Below, in pieces: positions 34,509 through 43,615 of a DNA stretch of 64,000 nucleotides. Position 1 is the first letter of the stretch. Each line of letters starts with the position of its first letter. The translations under genes and the position numbers were made by a program. Origin of the DNA: Poriferisodalis sp022821985 (GTDB taxonomy: Bacteria; Actinomycetota; Acidimicrobiia; Acidimicrobiales; Poriferisodalaceae); contig NZ_OZ244781.1 of assembly GCF_965219595.1 (NCBI RefSeq), forward strand, positions 1,674,001 through 1,738,000, written 5' to 3'. The notes under the pieces were generated by a model. That model did no database searches. It was not told where the DNA came from and saw nothing but the letters and a program-made list of their open reading frames with translations.

Positions 34509-35726
34509 TCAGTGCCCCGGCGTGAACCTGATCGGCAGTGTCGATGGCCCCCAGATGCCGTTGGACACAGGTTTCCATTCCACGTCGCCGTCGAGACGCA
34601 AGTCCGGCATTCGCTTCGCGACGGCCTTGAGGGCCTCCTGCAGCTCGGCTCGTGCCAGGAATGCGCCGAGGCAGTAGTGGATGCCGCTGCCGAAGGTCAT
34701 GTGCGGCGCACTCGACCGGCGCGTGATGTCGAAGCGCAGCGGCTGATCGAACTGCGTCTCGTCATGGTTGGCGGCGGTGAAGCTGGGGAAGATCAGCGTG
34801 CTGGCCGGGAACTCGATGTCGCGGTACACGAGATTCTCGCTGGCGTAGCGGGCGGTGCCTCGGATGGCGCCGAAGTGCCGCATGACTTCTTCGGCAGCCA
34901 GGGGAGCGAGCGACGGCTCGTCACGCAGCAGCCGGAGCTGGTCGGGGCAGCGGGCGAACAGCTCCACAGCGCAGGCGAGCTGATTGCGCGTGGTATCGGT
35001 GCCGGCGAGCAGTACGGCGTTGGCCAGCGACTGCATCTCCTCAGTGCTCAGCCGGTCGCCTTCCTCCTCCGCGGCGATGAGGTCCGAGAGCAGGTCATCG
35101 CGCGGTTCGGCGCGCCGCTCGGCAATGAGCTTGGACATGTAGGCGCCCATCTCGTCCTGCGCGGCCATGATCGTGTGCAGGTCGCGAGCCAGGTTGCCGT
35201 TGAACACCCGGAAGATGTCGGTGGCGAGGCGGCTGAACAGCTCCCAGTCGTCGCGAGGGGCGCCCAGCAGCTCGCAGATGATCGGAATGGGGTACGGCTC
35301 GCAGACCTCAGTGACGAAATCGCCGTGCCCGCGGGCACACAGCGGGTCGAGCAGCTCATCGATGACCTCAGCCATGAACGGGCGCAGCCGTTCGGCGGCC
35401 TTGGGAGTGAACGCCGGCCCGACGAGCCGGCGCAGTCGCTGGTGCTCGTCGCCCTCCATGCCCAGGATGTTCTGCCCGCTGCGGCGGTTCCACTCGGCGT
35501 CGTCGACGCCTTGCATCTGGGCGATGAGGCCGATGGCGCTGAACCAGCGCTTGTCGCGCAGCATGGCGGTCACGTCGGCGTGACGGGTGATGACGTAGCC
35601 CAGCGGCGTGCGGGCGATCCAGTTGCGCTCAGCGAGCCCGATCAGCGCCTCTCGCCTCTCGTCCTCGCCTTCATCGCCCCCGAGACCGACCTCAGGCATG
35701 TCGACATCGGCAACAAGTGTGGCCAT
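34509..35726 (-). CDS. cytochrome P450
   Basis: A 405-residue soluble bacterial P450. The heme-binding motif FGSGIHYCLGA holds the axial Cys near residue 352, the I-helix is AGTDTTRNQL, and the K-helix ExxR appears as EEVMR. It would hydroxylate a small hydrophobic substrate using ferredoxin partners not found here. TAGGGT lies 6 nt before the ATG (35724-35726), so translation is probably leaderless. It is divergent from the enoyl-CoA hydratase gene across 147 bp. Confidence 0.95.
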   Translation of the reverse strand: MATLVADVDMPEVGLGGDEGEDERREALIGLAERNWIARTPLGYVITRHADVTAMLRDKRWFSAIGLIAQMQGVDDAEWNRRSGQNILGMEGDEHQRLRRLVGPAFTPKAAERLRPFMAEVIDELLDPLCARGHGDFVTEVCEPYPIPIICELLGAPRDDWELFSRLATDIFRVFNGNLARDLHTIMAAQDEMGAYMSKLIAERRAEPRDDLLSDLIAAEEEGDRLSTEEMQSLANAVLLAGTDTTRNQLACAVELFARCPDQLRLLRDEPSLAPLAAEEVMRHFGAIRGTARYASENLVYRDIEFPASTLIFPSFTAANHDETQFDQPLRFDITRRSSAPHMTFGSGIHYCLGAFLARAELQEALKAVAKRMPDLRLDGDVEWKPVSNGIWGPSTLPIRFTPGH

Positions 35727-35732
35727 GGCCGC

Positions 35733-35738
35733 ACCCTA
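35733..35738 (-). promoter_or_regulatory. -10 hexamer TAGGGT of the P450 gene
   Basis: On the minus strand the hexamer lies 6 nt before ATG 35726, without a ribosome site. Confidence 0.55.
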
Positions 35739-35860
35739 ACCAGCCCGCCTGCGGCGCCGAACAGAAGCCCCACGAGATCGGGTCGAGGCCGACGCTGGTG
35801 GTCGATGCCGAGGATGCGGGGGGTGGGTACGAAGCTGAGCACAGCGCCGTTTGGCGGCCG

Positions 35861-35866
35861 TACCAT
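35861..35866 (+). promoter_or_regulatory. -10 hexamer TACCAT of the enoyl-CoA hydratase gene
   Basis: It lies 7 nt before ATG 35874 and supports that start over the far upstream ones in the same frame. Confidence 0.6.
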
Positions 35867-35873
35867 TCGCCCG

Positions 35874-36596
35874 ATGAGCGAGACAACAGACAACGGGAGC
35901 GGGACGGTTGCGGCAGAGCGGCACGGCGACGTTCTGCTGGTGCGCGTGGATGACGGCAAGGCCAATGCCTTCTCGGTGCCGATGCTTGCGGCGCTCGATG
36001 CCCAGATCGACATTGCCGAGGCAGACGATGAGATCGGGGCGGTGGTCATCGCCGGCAATGACCGGGCGTTCTTCGCGGGCTTCGATCTCAACGTGATCCG
36101 CGGCGGTGACCGTGCTGCGATCGGCGAGTTGGTCTCGGCGGGCGGCGCGATGGTGCGGCGCGCCTATGGCGCATCGGTGCCGGTGGTGGCGGCCTGCACC
36201 GGCCACGCGGTCGCCGCCGGCGCCTTGTTGCTGCTCGGCTGCGATCACCGCGTCGGACCCGATGCGCCGGTCAAGATCGGCTTGAACGAAGTGGCGATCG
36301 CGCTGACGCTGCCCGACTGGGCCATGACCATCTCCAAGGAACGGCTGTCGCGCCGTCACCTGCAGCGCTGCGTGGCCAACGCCCGCTTGCTCGACGGCAA
36401 TGGAGCGGTCGAGGCCGGCTACCTGGACGAAGCCGTCAGCCCCGATGCCGTGGTGGATCGAGCGCTGGAGGTCGCCGCGGAGCTGTCGGAGACGCTGGAT
36501 GCCGGTGCCTACGCCAGCACGGTGCGCGCGCTGCGCGGTGACGTTCTCGCGGCCATGGACGCTTCGGTTGAGCGGGATCGGGCTGCAGCGGCTTGA
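35874..36596 (+). CDS. enoyl-CoA hydratase/isomerase (crotonase) family protein
   Basis: A 240-residue crotonase-fold enzyme. ALDAQIDIAEADDEIGAVVIAG leads to the oxyanion-hole segment DRAFFAGFDLNVI, and HAVAAGALLLLGCDHRVG forms the second half of the acyl-CoA pocket. The usual catalytic Glu pair is not obvious (KIGLNEVAIALTLPDW keeps one Glu), so the reaction may differ from hydration. An upstream frame from 34512 is antisense to the P450 and was rejected. A Zn-type MDR gene follows after 36 bp. Confidence 0.9.
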   Translation: MSETTDNGSGTVAAERHGDVLLVRVDDGKANAFSVPMLAALDAQIDIAEADDEIGAVVIAGNDRAFFAGFDLNVIRGGDRAAIGELVSAGGAMVRRAYGASVPVVAACTGHAVAAGALLLLGCDHRVGPDAPVKIGLNEVAIALTLPDWAMTISKERLSRRHLQRCVANARLLDGNGAVEAGYLDEAVSPDAVVDRALEVAAELSETLDAGAYASTVRALRGDVLAAMDASVERDRAAAA

Positions 36597-36632
36597 AACA
36601 GACATGACAGCCAGCAACATGGGGGCTCAGTG

Positions 36633-37652
36633 ATGAAGGCAATCGTCTTCGACGAGCACGGCGATATCGACGTGCTGGCGTACCGCGACATCGACACGCC
36701 TGAACTGCAACCCGGCGAAGTCCGGGTAGCGGTGCGGGCCTGCTCGCTCAACTATCACGACGTCTTCACCCGTCGGGGCATGCCAGGCATCAAGGTGCCG
36801 CTGCCCGGCATTCCGGGCTGCGACGCCGCTGGGCAGGTCGCCGAGCTCGGACCCGACGTCGAAGGATGGGCGGCGGGCGACCGGGTGCTCGTGGACCCTG
36901 TGCGGTGGGACCGCGGCACCGGCAAGTTCTCCATGATCGGCGACACGCTGTGGGGTGCGTATGCCGAGTACGTCGTGGTGGCGGCAAGCCAGCTGATCCC
37001 GCTGCCCGATGACGTCTCCTACGAGGACGCTTCGTGCCTGCCGGTGGCGTACGGCACGGCACACCGGATGATGATCACCCGCGGCGAGGTCGGCCCCGAT
37101 GACACGGTGCTGATCCTGGGCGCCAGCGGGGGCGTAGGCACCAGCGCGCTGCTGATCTCGAAGATGCGCGGCGCCAAGGTGATCGCCGCCGCAGGAACCG
37201 ACGAGAAGTGCCAGCGCCTCGCCGACCTCGGTGCCGACGAGACCATCAACTACTCCGAGGTCGACATCGCCCGGTACTGCCGCGAGCAGACAGGCGGCCT
37301 GTTCGGCGGGGGCGGCTACGACGTGGTGGTCAACTTCACTGGCGGCGACACTTGGGCCCGCTCGCTGCGATGCGTGCGCCAGGGCGGGCGCGTGCTCACC
37401 TGCGGTGCCACGGCTGGTTACGACCCGCAGACCGATCTGCGGTTCATCTGGACGGCCGAGATGGACATCCGAGGCTCCAACGGCTGGCAGCGCAGCGATC
37501 TCGACGAGTTGCTGCGGATGGTGCAGACCCGCGAGCTGGTGCCGGTCATCGATTCGCTGGTGCCGCTGCCTGACGGCGTGGAAGCGCACCGGGCCATGGA
37601 GGAGCGTCGCTTCTTCGGCAAGATCGTCATCACCGCCGACGCGCCGGCCTGA
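36633..37652 (+). CDS. medium-chain dehydrogenase/reductase (zinc-type or quinone oxidoreductase)
   Basis: A 339-residue MDR enzyme. The GroES-like half opens MKAIVFDEHGDIDVLAYRDI, with PGIPGCDAAGQVAELG as the typical turn. The Rossmann half has LILGASGGVGTSALLISKMRGA with Asp/Glu-type dinucleotide selection after it (AAGTDEK). Structural and catalytic Cys/His of true zinc ADHs are incomplete, so a quinone or enoyl reductase activity is possible. ATG 36633 was taken after a GGGGGCT stretch; GTG 36630 is equally near. It is probably read with the crotonase gene. Confidence 0.88.
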   Translation: MKAIVFDEHGDIDVLAYRDIDTPELQPGEVRVAVRACSLNYHDVFTRRGMPGIKVPLPGIPGCDAAGQVAELGPDVEGWAAGDRVLVDPVRWDRGTGKFSMIGDTLWGAYAEYVVVAASQLIPLPDDVSYEDASCLPVAYGTAHRMMITRGEVGPDDTVLILGASGGVGTSALLISKMRGAKVIAAAGTDEKCQRLADLGADETINYSEVDIARYCREQTGGLFGGGGYDVVVNFTGGDTWARSLRCVRQGGRVLTCGATAGYDPQTDLRFIWTAEMDIRGSNGWQRSDLDELLRMVQTRELVPVIDSLVPLPDGVEAHRAMEERRFFGKIVITADAPA

Positions 37653-37663
37653 GCATCGCTGCC

Positions 37664-38545
37664 GTGCCCGACGACGGGAGTCCCCCGGCCGACGGAGGCG
37701 ACACCGATGACGTAGGCGTCATCGACTTCCGGTTCCGGCCGATCGGCGCTCGCAGCTGGACGCCCGAGACCACCTACCACTACCTCGAGCGAATGGGCCT
37801 CGAGCCGTGCCCCAGCTTCGAGACGCAGTCTCGCGACCTGATGTTCGCCGAGATGGACGAAGCCGGCATCGCGCTGGGCGTCATCGGCGTGCCGGGGCCG
37901 ACCGGCATACGCGGGCTGGACCCCACCGGCTCCGCCGAGATCCGCCAGATCGTCTCGGAGCATCCGGATCGGTTCGTGGGGTTCGGCTCGGTCGAGCCCA
38001 GCGATGTCGAGGCCGCAGTGTCGGCCGTCGGCGAGCTGGCACGCCAGGGCATGCGCGGCGTCACCGTCGATCCGTCCACCGCCCAGATCAGCCGCCGGTT
38101 CGACGACCGCGAGCTCTACCCGATATATGAGGAGGCGCAGCGCCTCAGGCTGATCGTGTCCACCACCATGAGCTGCCTGCTCGGGCCGTACCAAGACGAC
38201 TGCCGCCCCGAGTACGCCGACCACGTCGCCACCGACTTCCCCGGCTTGACCGTGTCGATCCAGCACGGCGGCTGGCCGTATGTGCGCGAGGCGCTGGGCG
38301 TGGCCTACAAGCAGCCCAACGTGGTGATCGTGCCCGGCCAGTACGTCCACTACGGCTTCCCCGGCTCCGAGGATTATGTGACCGCATTGGCCCGCCAGCT
38401 TCCCGACCAGATCCTGTTCGGCAGCGTCTATCCCAACTGCGGCCCGCTCACCGACCTGCGCCGCATCGTGGCCGGCTGGGAACTGCCGCCGCACATCGAG
38501 CGCAAGTACCTGCGCGACAACGCCGCGCGAGTGCTCGGCCTCTGA
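37664..38545 (+). CDS. amidohydrolase-related TIM-barrel protein
   Basis: A 293-residue protein of the amidohydrolase-2 type (PF04909). GVIDFRFRPIGARSW opens the barrel where decarboxylases have the metal-binding HxH, but here it is Asp-Phe-Arg-Phe-Arg, so the first metal ligands are missing. VSIQHGGWPYVREAL holds the central His, and the end (KYLRDNAARVLGL) is typical. Start is GTG 37664, 11 bp after the MDR gene. The missing HxH suggests altered or no metal use. Confidence 0.78.
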   Translation: MPDDGSPPADGGDTDDVGVIDFRFRPIGARSWTPETTYHYLERMGLEPCPSFETQSRDLMFAEMDEAGIALGVIGVPGPTGIRGLDPTGSAEIRQIVSEHPDRFVGFGSVEPSDVEAAVSAVGELARQGMRGVTVDPSTAQISRRFDDRELYPIYEEAQRLRLIVSTTMSCLLGPYQDDCRPEYADHVATDFPGLTVSIQHGGWPYVREALGVAYKQPNVVIVPGQYVHYGFPGSEDYVTALARQLPDQILFGSVYPNCGPLTDLRRIVAGWELPPHIERKYLRDNAARVLGL

Positions 38546-38713
38546 ACGCGACGCGAGCCTCAGGACGCTCGCAATGCCGGACCGCAAGCCGGGAGACACG
38601 CCAGACTTGACCGACTCATGGATCGCATCCCGGGTGCCGCCGAATCTGACGACTGATCGCCTGTCGACAGATCCAGGGATCAGGAGAGCGGGGAACGGAA
38701 GTCAGGAGGTTTG

Positions 38714-39781
38714 ATGACTCAAACGCTGGAGCTCATCACGGCCGTTCGTCCGCGTACGCGCCGCGCCGCGGAATTCGCGGCGATGGCGGAAGAAGCGGGC
38801 TGGCATGGCATCGGGTTTCTTGACAATCAGAATCTCTGCGGAGATGTGTATGTCTGTCTGGCGTTGGCGGCCGCAGCGACCGAGCGGATCCAGCTGAGCA
38901 CCGATGTGACGAACCCGGTGACCCGTCACCCGGCCGTGACGGCCGGGGCGATCGCAAGCATTCAGGAGGTGTCAGGGGGGCGAGCGTCGCTGGGAATCGG
39001 CCGGGGCGACTCGGCGCTCGCGTTTGTGGGGCACGCACCCGCCTACACGAGGCTGCTGGAGAGCTACCTGAAGGCGCTGCAGACCTATCTGAGGGGGGAC
39101 AGCGTGGCATTTGGCGAGCTGACACCTTGGTGGCGCGAGATGGCGCCACCCGTCGATGCAGTCCAAGTTGCAGACGCATCTGATGAGAGCCGACTCAGAT
39201 GGATCGATTCACGGGACGAGAAAGTGCCCGTCTACGGCGCAGCGACCGGGCCGAGGGTGATCGGGACCGTGGCGAAACACGCCGACATCGTCATGTTCGC
39301 CCTCGGGGCAGACATCGAGCGACTGAGATGGGGATTGCAGCAGGCCCGAGCCGCGCGTCGCGAGGCAGGCCTGGACCCGGACGGCGTGCGCTATGGCGCA
39401 TACCTGAATGTCGTCTGCCACGCGGAGTCCGAGTCTGCTCCCGACACGATCCCGTTCTTGGACACGTTCGTGCGCTTCTCGACGTTGCACGGCAAGACAC
39501 ACGGTCCGGCCACGAAGGCGGCGAAGGAGCTCTTTGCGAGTGCGCACGAGGGGTACCGAATGTGGGACCGCGGCCCATCGCTCGACGTGTCCGCGGAATT
39601 CGTAGACCGGTTCGCGATCGTCGGGCCGCCGGACACGTGCATCCGGCGAATCCAAGAAATCGTCGACTTGGGAATCGACAGGATCGTGGTGATGGGTCCC
39701 ACCGTGGACGACACCGACGATGCCCCGAAGCGGTATGCGGAACTGATGGTCCGCGAAGTGCTGCCCGCGTTGGCGAACTGA
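38714..39781 (+). CDS. LLM-class flavin/F420-dependent oxidoreductase (Mer-like)
   Basis: A 355-residue luciferase-like protein. AAMAEEAGWHGIGFLDNQNL, GRASLGIGRGDSALAFVGH and the tail FVDRFAIVGPPDTCIRRIQEIVDLGIDRIVVMG are diagnostic for the F420-dependent subgroup. ATG 38714 has a strong AGGAGGT site 6 nt upstream. The 168-bp leader upstream contains no other gene. It converges on the SDR gene 12 bp away. Confidence 0.88.
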   Translation: MTQTLELITAVRPRTRRAAEFAAMAEEAGWHGIGFLDNQNLCGDVYVCLALAAAATERIQLSTDVTNPVTRHPAVTAGAIASIQEVSGGRASLGIGRGDSALAFVGHAPAYTRLLESYLKALQTYLRGDSVAFGELTPWWREMAPPVDAVQVADASDESRLRWIDSRDEKVPVYGAATGPRVIGTVAKHADIVMFALGADIERLRWGLQQARAARREAGLDPDGVRYGAYLNVVCHAESESAPDTIPFLDTFVRFSTLHGKTHGPATKAAKELFASAHEGYRMWDRGPSLDVSAEFVDRFAIVGPPDTCIRRIQEIVDLGIDRIVVMGPTVDDTDDAPKRYAELMVREVLPALAN

Positions 39782-39792
39782 GGCCTCGTCGT

Positions 39793-40617
39793 TCAGGTCA
39801 GGCCGGCGGTGGCGTCGAGTTTGCCGCCATCAGGTACGGAGGGAACGCCCAAGATGGAGGCGGCCATCCAGCCTCCGCCGACCGCCAGGGTGGTGCCGGT
39901 GACGTAGCTCGCCAAGTCCGAGACCAGGAACAGGGCCGCTTTGGCGACTTCGTCGACCGTTCCGAGGCGCTTGGTCGGGATCAGGCCCTCGCGCGTCCTC
40001 TCCTGCCGCTCGGGTGTGGCAGGGATACGCGGCGTGGCGATGCTCCCGGGCGCTATCGCATTGACGCGGATGTGGTGCGGTGCCCATTCGACGGCCATCG
40101 ATCGCACCAAGTTCACGAGACCGGCCTTCGCCACGCCGTAGGAGGCGTGATTGGGAGCGGATTGCAGCCCGGCTACCGACGAGACGCACGTCATCGCGCC
40201 GGGCGTACCGCGGGCGATCATCGAGCGGGCCGCTTCACGCGCGATGAGGAAGAAATAGCGCAGGTTGAAGTGCTGGTCGCGGTCCCACTGCTCGGGCTTC
40301 ATGTCGACGAGCGGGGCGAAGGATGCTTGGCCGACGGTCGCCACCAGGACGTCGAGTCCTCCGAGCGCGGCCTCGGCCCGCTCGACAATTCGGGGCACCT
40401 GATCATCGTCGAGCACGTCGCCGACTATCGGCGCGCTGGGCTGGCCCATGTCGGCGACCTCGGCGGCGACCCGCTCGGCGCTCCCGCCCTTGATGTCGGC
40501 AACGGCGACACCGCAGCCGACTTGCGCCAGGAGCCTCGCGGTGGCTTCGCCCATGCCTTGCCCCCCGCCGACCACCAACGCATTCTTGCCTTCGAGCTGA
40601 AAGAGCGATGTGTCCAT
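39793..40617 (-). CDS. short-chain dehydrogenase/reductase
   Basis: A 274-residue classical SDR. The cofactor site is VVGGGQGMGEATARL, a catalytic Ser is in CVSSVAGLQ and the YxxxK pair is Tyr-Gly-Val-Ala-Lys in HASYGVAKAG. Asp in VADIKGG suggests NAD(H) preference. ATG 40615-40617 was taken, with an AGGA site; a longer frame starts at 40662. The C-terminal GGGWMAASILG is like 3-oxoacyl reductase or alcohol dehydrogenase-type SDRs, whose substrate cannot be told from sequence. Confidence 0.9.
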   Translation of the reverse strand: MDTSLFQLEGKNALVVGGGQGMGEATARLLAQVGCGVAVADIKGGSAERVAAEVADMGQPSAPIVGDVLDDDQVPRIVERAEAALGGLDVLVATVGQASFAPLVDMKPEQWDRDQHFNLRYFFLIAREAARSMIARGTPGAMTCVSSVAGLQSAPNHASYGVAKAGLVNLVRSMAVEWAPHHIRVNAIAPGSIATPRIPATPERQERTREGLIPTKRLGTVDEVAKAALFLVSDLASYVTGTTLAVGGGWMAASILGVPSVPDGGKLDATAGLT

Positions 40618-40677
40618 GGCGTTTTTCCTGTCCGTCTCACATAAATCGGCCGATAGCTGCAACCCTACGGTCCGCCG

Positions 40678-42405
40678 CTATCTGCGCTCGACTTCGACAG
40701 TGATGATGTCGATGCCCGAGTACTGCCGGTGGCGCACTGTCGAGGCGAAGTGGCTCAGAAGGCGCAGCGAGAAGGCCCCCTCGTGAGATGCCTCGGATCG
40801 TTCGCTCAGGAAGGTCAGCCGGTCTTCGAGATTCTCTGCATCCAGCGACGCTCGCAGCTCCAGTTCGATCTTGGCCGGTGCAGGCTGCGCGATGACAACG
40901 AGGCGGGGCTGAGACTCCTCCTCGCTGGCTTCGATGAGGCTCAGCAGTGATTCCTCCCCGACGAGGCGCAGCCGATTCGCCGACGCTTCGTTCCAGCCGA
41001 CGCTGGCGGCAACCTCCGACAGGAAGCCGTCGACCTCCCGCAGCGCCTCCGCCTTGAGCTCGGCTTCGAGCCTGCTGCGCTTGCGACTGCTCAGCTCGAT
41101 GTACGCGGTCAGCAAGAGCGCTGTCAGCGTGCCGAGGATCATGCCGTTGCCGAGCAACGCCCCCCAAGCACCCCCGATGATCGACTCCATCAGATTGTTG
41201 CCGTGCAGGCTGGCGCCGATGCCGATGGAGACGCCCACGATCACAGCCTTCTGCGGTGCGATGCCGTCTTGGAACACCAAGCGGAGGCCCTCCACGAACA
41301 GCAGGCCCATGAAGAAGATCAGGTAGCCCGAGGTCACGGCATGGGGAATGGACAGCAACGCAGCCACGAACTTCGGCAGCATCGCCAAGGCCACGAAGAT
41401 GGCGCCGATGCTGTAGCCCACCCGACGTGCCGCGACGCCGGTCAGGGAAGCGAACGAGATCGAGGTGGCGTCCATCGTGCCCACCGGGAGCGTGCCCGCC
41501 AACCCGCCTGCGAGCGAGCCGACGCCGATGGCGTTGACCGTGCCCCGCACCAATCGGTAGTCGGGAGTGGTGGGTTGGCGCCACGAGACACGTTGAAGCA
41601 CCACGCTGGTCGTCATCGTCTTGATGACACTGGCCAACGAGACGACGAGAAACATCGGCAGCAGTGTCCAGAAATCGACGCCCGGCGTCAGATCGAGTCC
41701 TGGCATGTCCGGGCGCGGCAGTGCGATCCAAGCGGCGTCGCGCACACCTTCGAGGTCGAACAGGCCGAAGAGGGCGGCGATGACGCATGCCACGATGACC
41801 GCGAGGACCGGCGACCAGAGCCGGAGCCGGCCCCGGGCACGCATCGCGACCGCCGCAGCGCTCAGGATGGTGATGAGCGCCACCGCAGGTTCCGCAGCCG
41901 CCGTCACACCCTCGGACGATCCATCGAGCCGATCCACCGCGACCTGCATGACGCCGATCGCAATCAGCATCAGGACAACGCCCGAGACGACCGGCGTGAT
42001 GATTCGGCTCAGCCGGTGGAGCCAGCGCGCCAGCACGATGTGGCACAGGGCCGAAGCAACGACGAGTGACGCGAACGTCTGGGGCCCAGCACGATTCACA
42101 GCGAGGATCGAGACCGCCAGAAAGGCGGTCGAGCTGATGATGAGCAGGTTGTGCCCGCCGCCGACAGGGCCGAGGCGAGCTGCTGACAGCACGCTCGTCA
42201 TGCCGCATACCAGGATCGCAGCGACCACCGCCCACGTCGCCTGACGCTGGCTCAGATTTGCTGCCTGCACGAAGAGCGACATGCCCAGCACCGTTGGCGC
42301 CAATGCGAGCACCACACCCTGGATGCCCATTCCCAGCGACAGCGCAATGGAGCACTTCTCGTCCGGTTCGTAGGTGATGCCCTCGCCCGGCGCTGCTGCG
42401 GACAC
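40678..42405 (-). CDS. NCS2-type nucleobase permease fused to an RsbW-like ATPase-fold domain
   Basis: A 575-residue protein. Residues 20-435 form a uracil/xanthine-permease family (NCS2) transporter with about 12-14 helices; SASPVGTMDATSISF-like positions read LPVGTMDATSISFAS, and the N-terminal part has GGGHNLLIISSTAFLAV. Residues 440-575 resemble a GHKL anti-sigma-type ATPase (RsbW/SpoIIAB): LRLVGEESLLSLIEASEE for the N-box region and HEGAFSLRLLSHFASTVRHR for the C-terminal helix. The key Asn and the DxGxG motif are degenerate, so ATP binding is doubtful. GTG 42405 was chosen just after the esterase stop. The neighbour SulP transporter carries a STAS domain, the natural partner fold of RsbW. 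Confidence 0.82.
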   Translation of the reverse strand: MSAAAPGEGITYEPDEKCSIALSLGMGIQGVVLALAPTVLGMSLFVQAANLSQRQATWAVVAAILVCGMTSVLSAARLGPVGGGHNLLIISSTAFLAVSILAVNRAGPQTFASLVVASALCHIVLARWLHRLSRIITPVVSGVVLMLIAIGVMQVAVDRLDGSSEGVTAAAEPAVALITILSAAAVAMRARGRLRLWSPVLAVIVACVIAALFGLFDLEGVRDAAWIALPRPDMPGLDLTPGVDFWTLLPMFLVVSLASVIKTMTTSVVLQRVSWRQPTTPDYRLVRGTVNAIGVGSLAGGLAGTLPVGTMDATSISFASLTGVAARRVGYSIGAIFVALAMLPKFVAALLSIPHAVTSGYLIFFMGLLFVEGLRLVFQDGIAPQKAVIVGVSIGIGASLHGNNLMESIIGGAWGALLGNGMILGTLTALLLTAYIELSSRKRSRLEAELKAEALREVDGFLSEVAASVGWNEASANRLRLVGEESLLSLIEASEEESQPRLVVIAQPAPAKIELELRASLDAENLEDRLTFLSERSEASHEGAFSLRLLSHFASTVRHRQYSGIDIITVEVERR

Positions 42406-42422
42406 GGAGATCGAGTCGCCCG

Positions 42423-43496
42423 CTACATGGAGTAGGCGAAGTCGCGCAGGGCTGCGGCGGTGGCGGCGTAGACATCGGGGATGGCGCCGCGGAAGATCAC
42501 GTCGCCTGCGTGGCAGGTGCCGTTGACCGTGCGCGACTGGGCTGCATTGCCGGCCGCCAGCAGCTTGCGGTAGTAGGCGAGCCCCTCGTCGCGCAGTGGG
42601 TCGAGCTCGTTCACCGAGATGACATGCGGCGGCAGCCCGGTCAAGTCCTGCTCGGAGGCATGCAGCGGCCACGCCAAGGGGTTGTTGTCGCTGGCGCCAG
42701 TCGGGTCGTACAGCCGCATGATCGCGCCCATGTTGGCCACGTCCAGGAAGTACTGGTCGTTCTCGATCAGCGACGGCAGGTCGGCGGGCGGGTCGCTGTA
42801 GGCGCCGGAGATGTACGGGCACTGCGCGAACACGCCGTCGATGATGTCGAGGCAACCGTCGTGTTTGGCCTTCAATGTGGTCGCGAGGGTGAGGTTGCCG
42901 CCGCCGGACTCGCCCGAGACGGTGATGGTGCTGATGCCCAGGGCCTCCTTGTTGGTGGCCACCCACTGCAAGCCCGACATACAGTCGTTCAGCCCGGCGG
43001 GAAAGGGGTGACGGCCCAGTGCCCCGCTGGCGTTGCGAAACTCCACGCCCACGGCCACTAGGCCCAGTGCGGCGAGTTCGTCACGCCAGCGCACGTACGA
43101 CTTGCCCGATGCCTTGAGCAGCACCATGCCGCCGCCATGGATGTGGTACACGCACGGCAGCGGGCCGTCGGCATCGGCCGGTGCATGGATGTACAGAGCG
43201 ATGTCGTTGCCGTCGATGCCGCTGATCACTTCAGTGCGCGACGACACGCCTTCGACGGGCGGCAGGGTGTCGTACAGCGCGTCGAAGAGCGTCTCATACA
43301 TGGGCTCGGCGGCGTCCACGTACGCGTGCATCTCGTCGAGCGATGAGCTGGCAGTGACCGGCGTGGGGGGCGACTCGTCGGCGATGCCCATGGGTTCCAT
43401 CACCGCCACCATCCGGCGGTCGGCTCTGGGATCGGTCGCCAGCGTCATCGTCGGATCGCCCAGCCGTCCGGGACGATGTACTGCTGCAGTGCTCAT
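42423..43496 (-). CDS. alpha/beta hydrolase, hormone-sensitive lipase (HSL) family
   Basis: A 357-residue esterase. HIHGGGMVLL is the HGGG oxyanion motif and GESGGGNLTL contains the nucleophile Ser of the family (GxSxG). The acid is in NELDPLRDEG and the His in GTCHAGDVIF. An N-terminal cap of about 80 residues is longer than minimal. An AGGGGATC site precedes the ATG at 43494-43496. It sits between the SulP and NCS2 transporter genes on the same strand, 17 bp before the latter. Confidence 0.9.
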   Translation of the reverse strand: MSTAAVHRPGRLGDPTMTLATDPRADRRMVAVMEPMGIADESPPTPVTASSSLDEMHAYVDAAEPMYETLFDALYDTLPPVEGVSSRTEVISGIDGNDIALYIHAPADADGPLPCVYHIHGGGMVLLKASGKSYVRWRDELAALGLVAVGVEFRNASGALGRHPFPAGLNDCMSGLQWVATNKEALGISTITVSGESGGGNLTLATTLKAKHDGCLDIIDGVFAQCPYISGAYSDPPADLPSLIENDQYFLDVANMGAIMRLYDPTGASDNNPLAWPLHASEQDLTGLPPHVISVNELDPLRDEGLAYYRKLLAAGNAAQSRTVNGTCHAGDVIFRGAIPDVYAATAAALRDFAYSM

Positions 43497-43615
43497 GGGA
43501 GATCCCCTGTTCGCCCGGCGGCCCCGTGCCCCCGGGATGTGGCGATGAGAGTAGCCCCGTCCAGTGACGCCCCGGTTGTGCCGTGCAGGGCAGGCCGACC
43601 GGCGCGTCGGTGTGT

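Noticed and set aside
34512..35873. Plus-strand extension upstream of the enoyl-CoA hydratase
   Set aside because: Antisense of the P450 gene; a -10 hexamer lies directly before ATG 35874.
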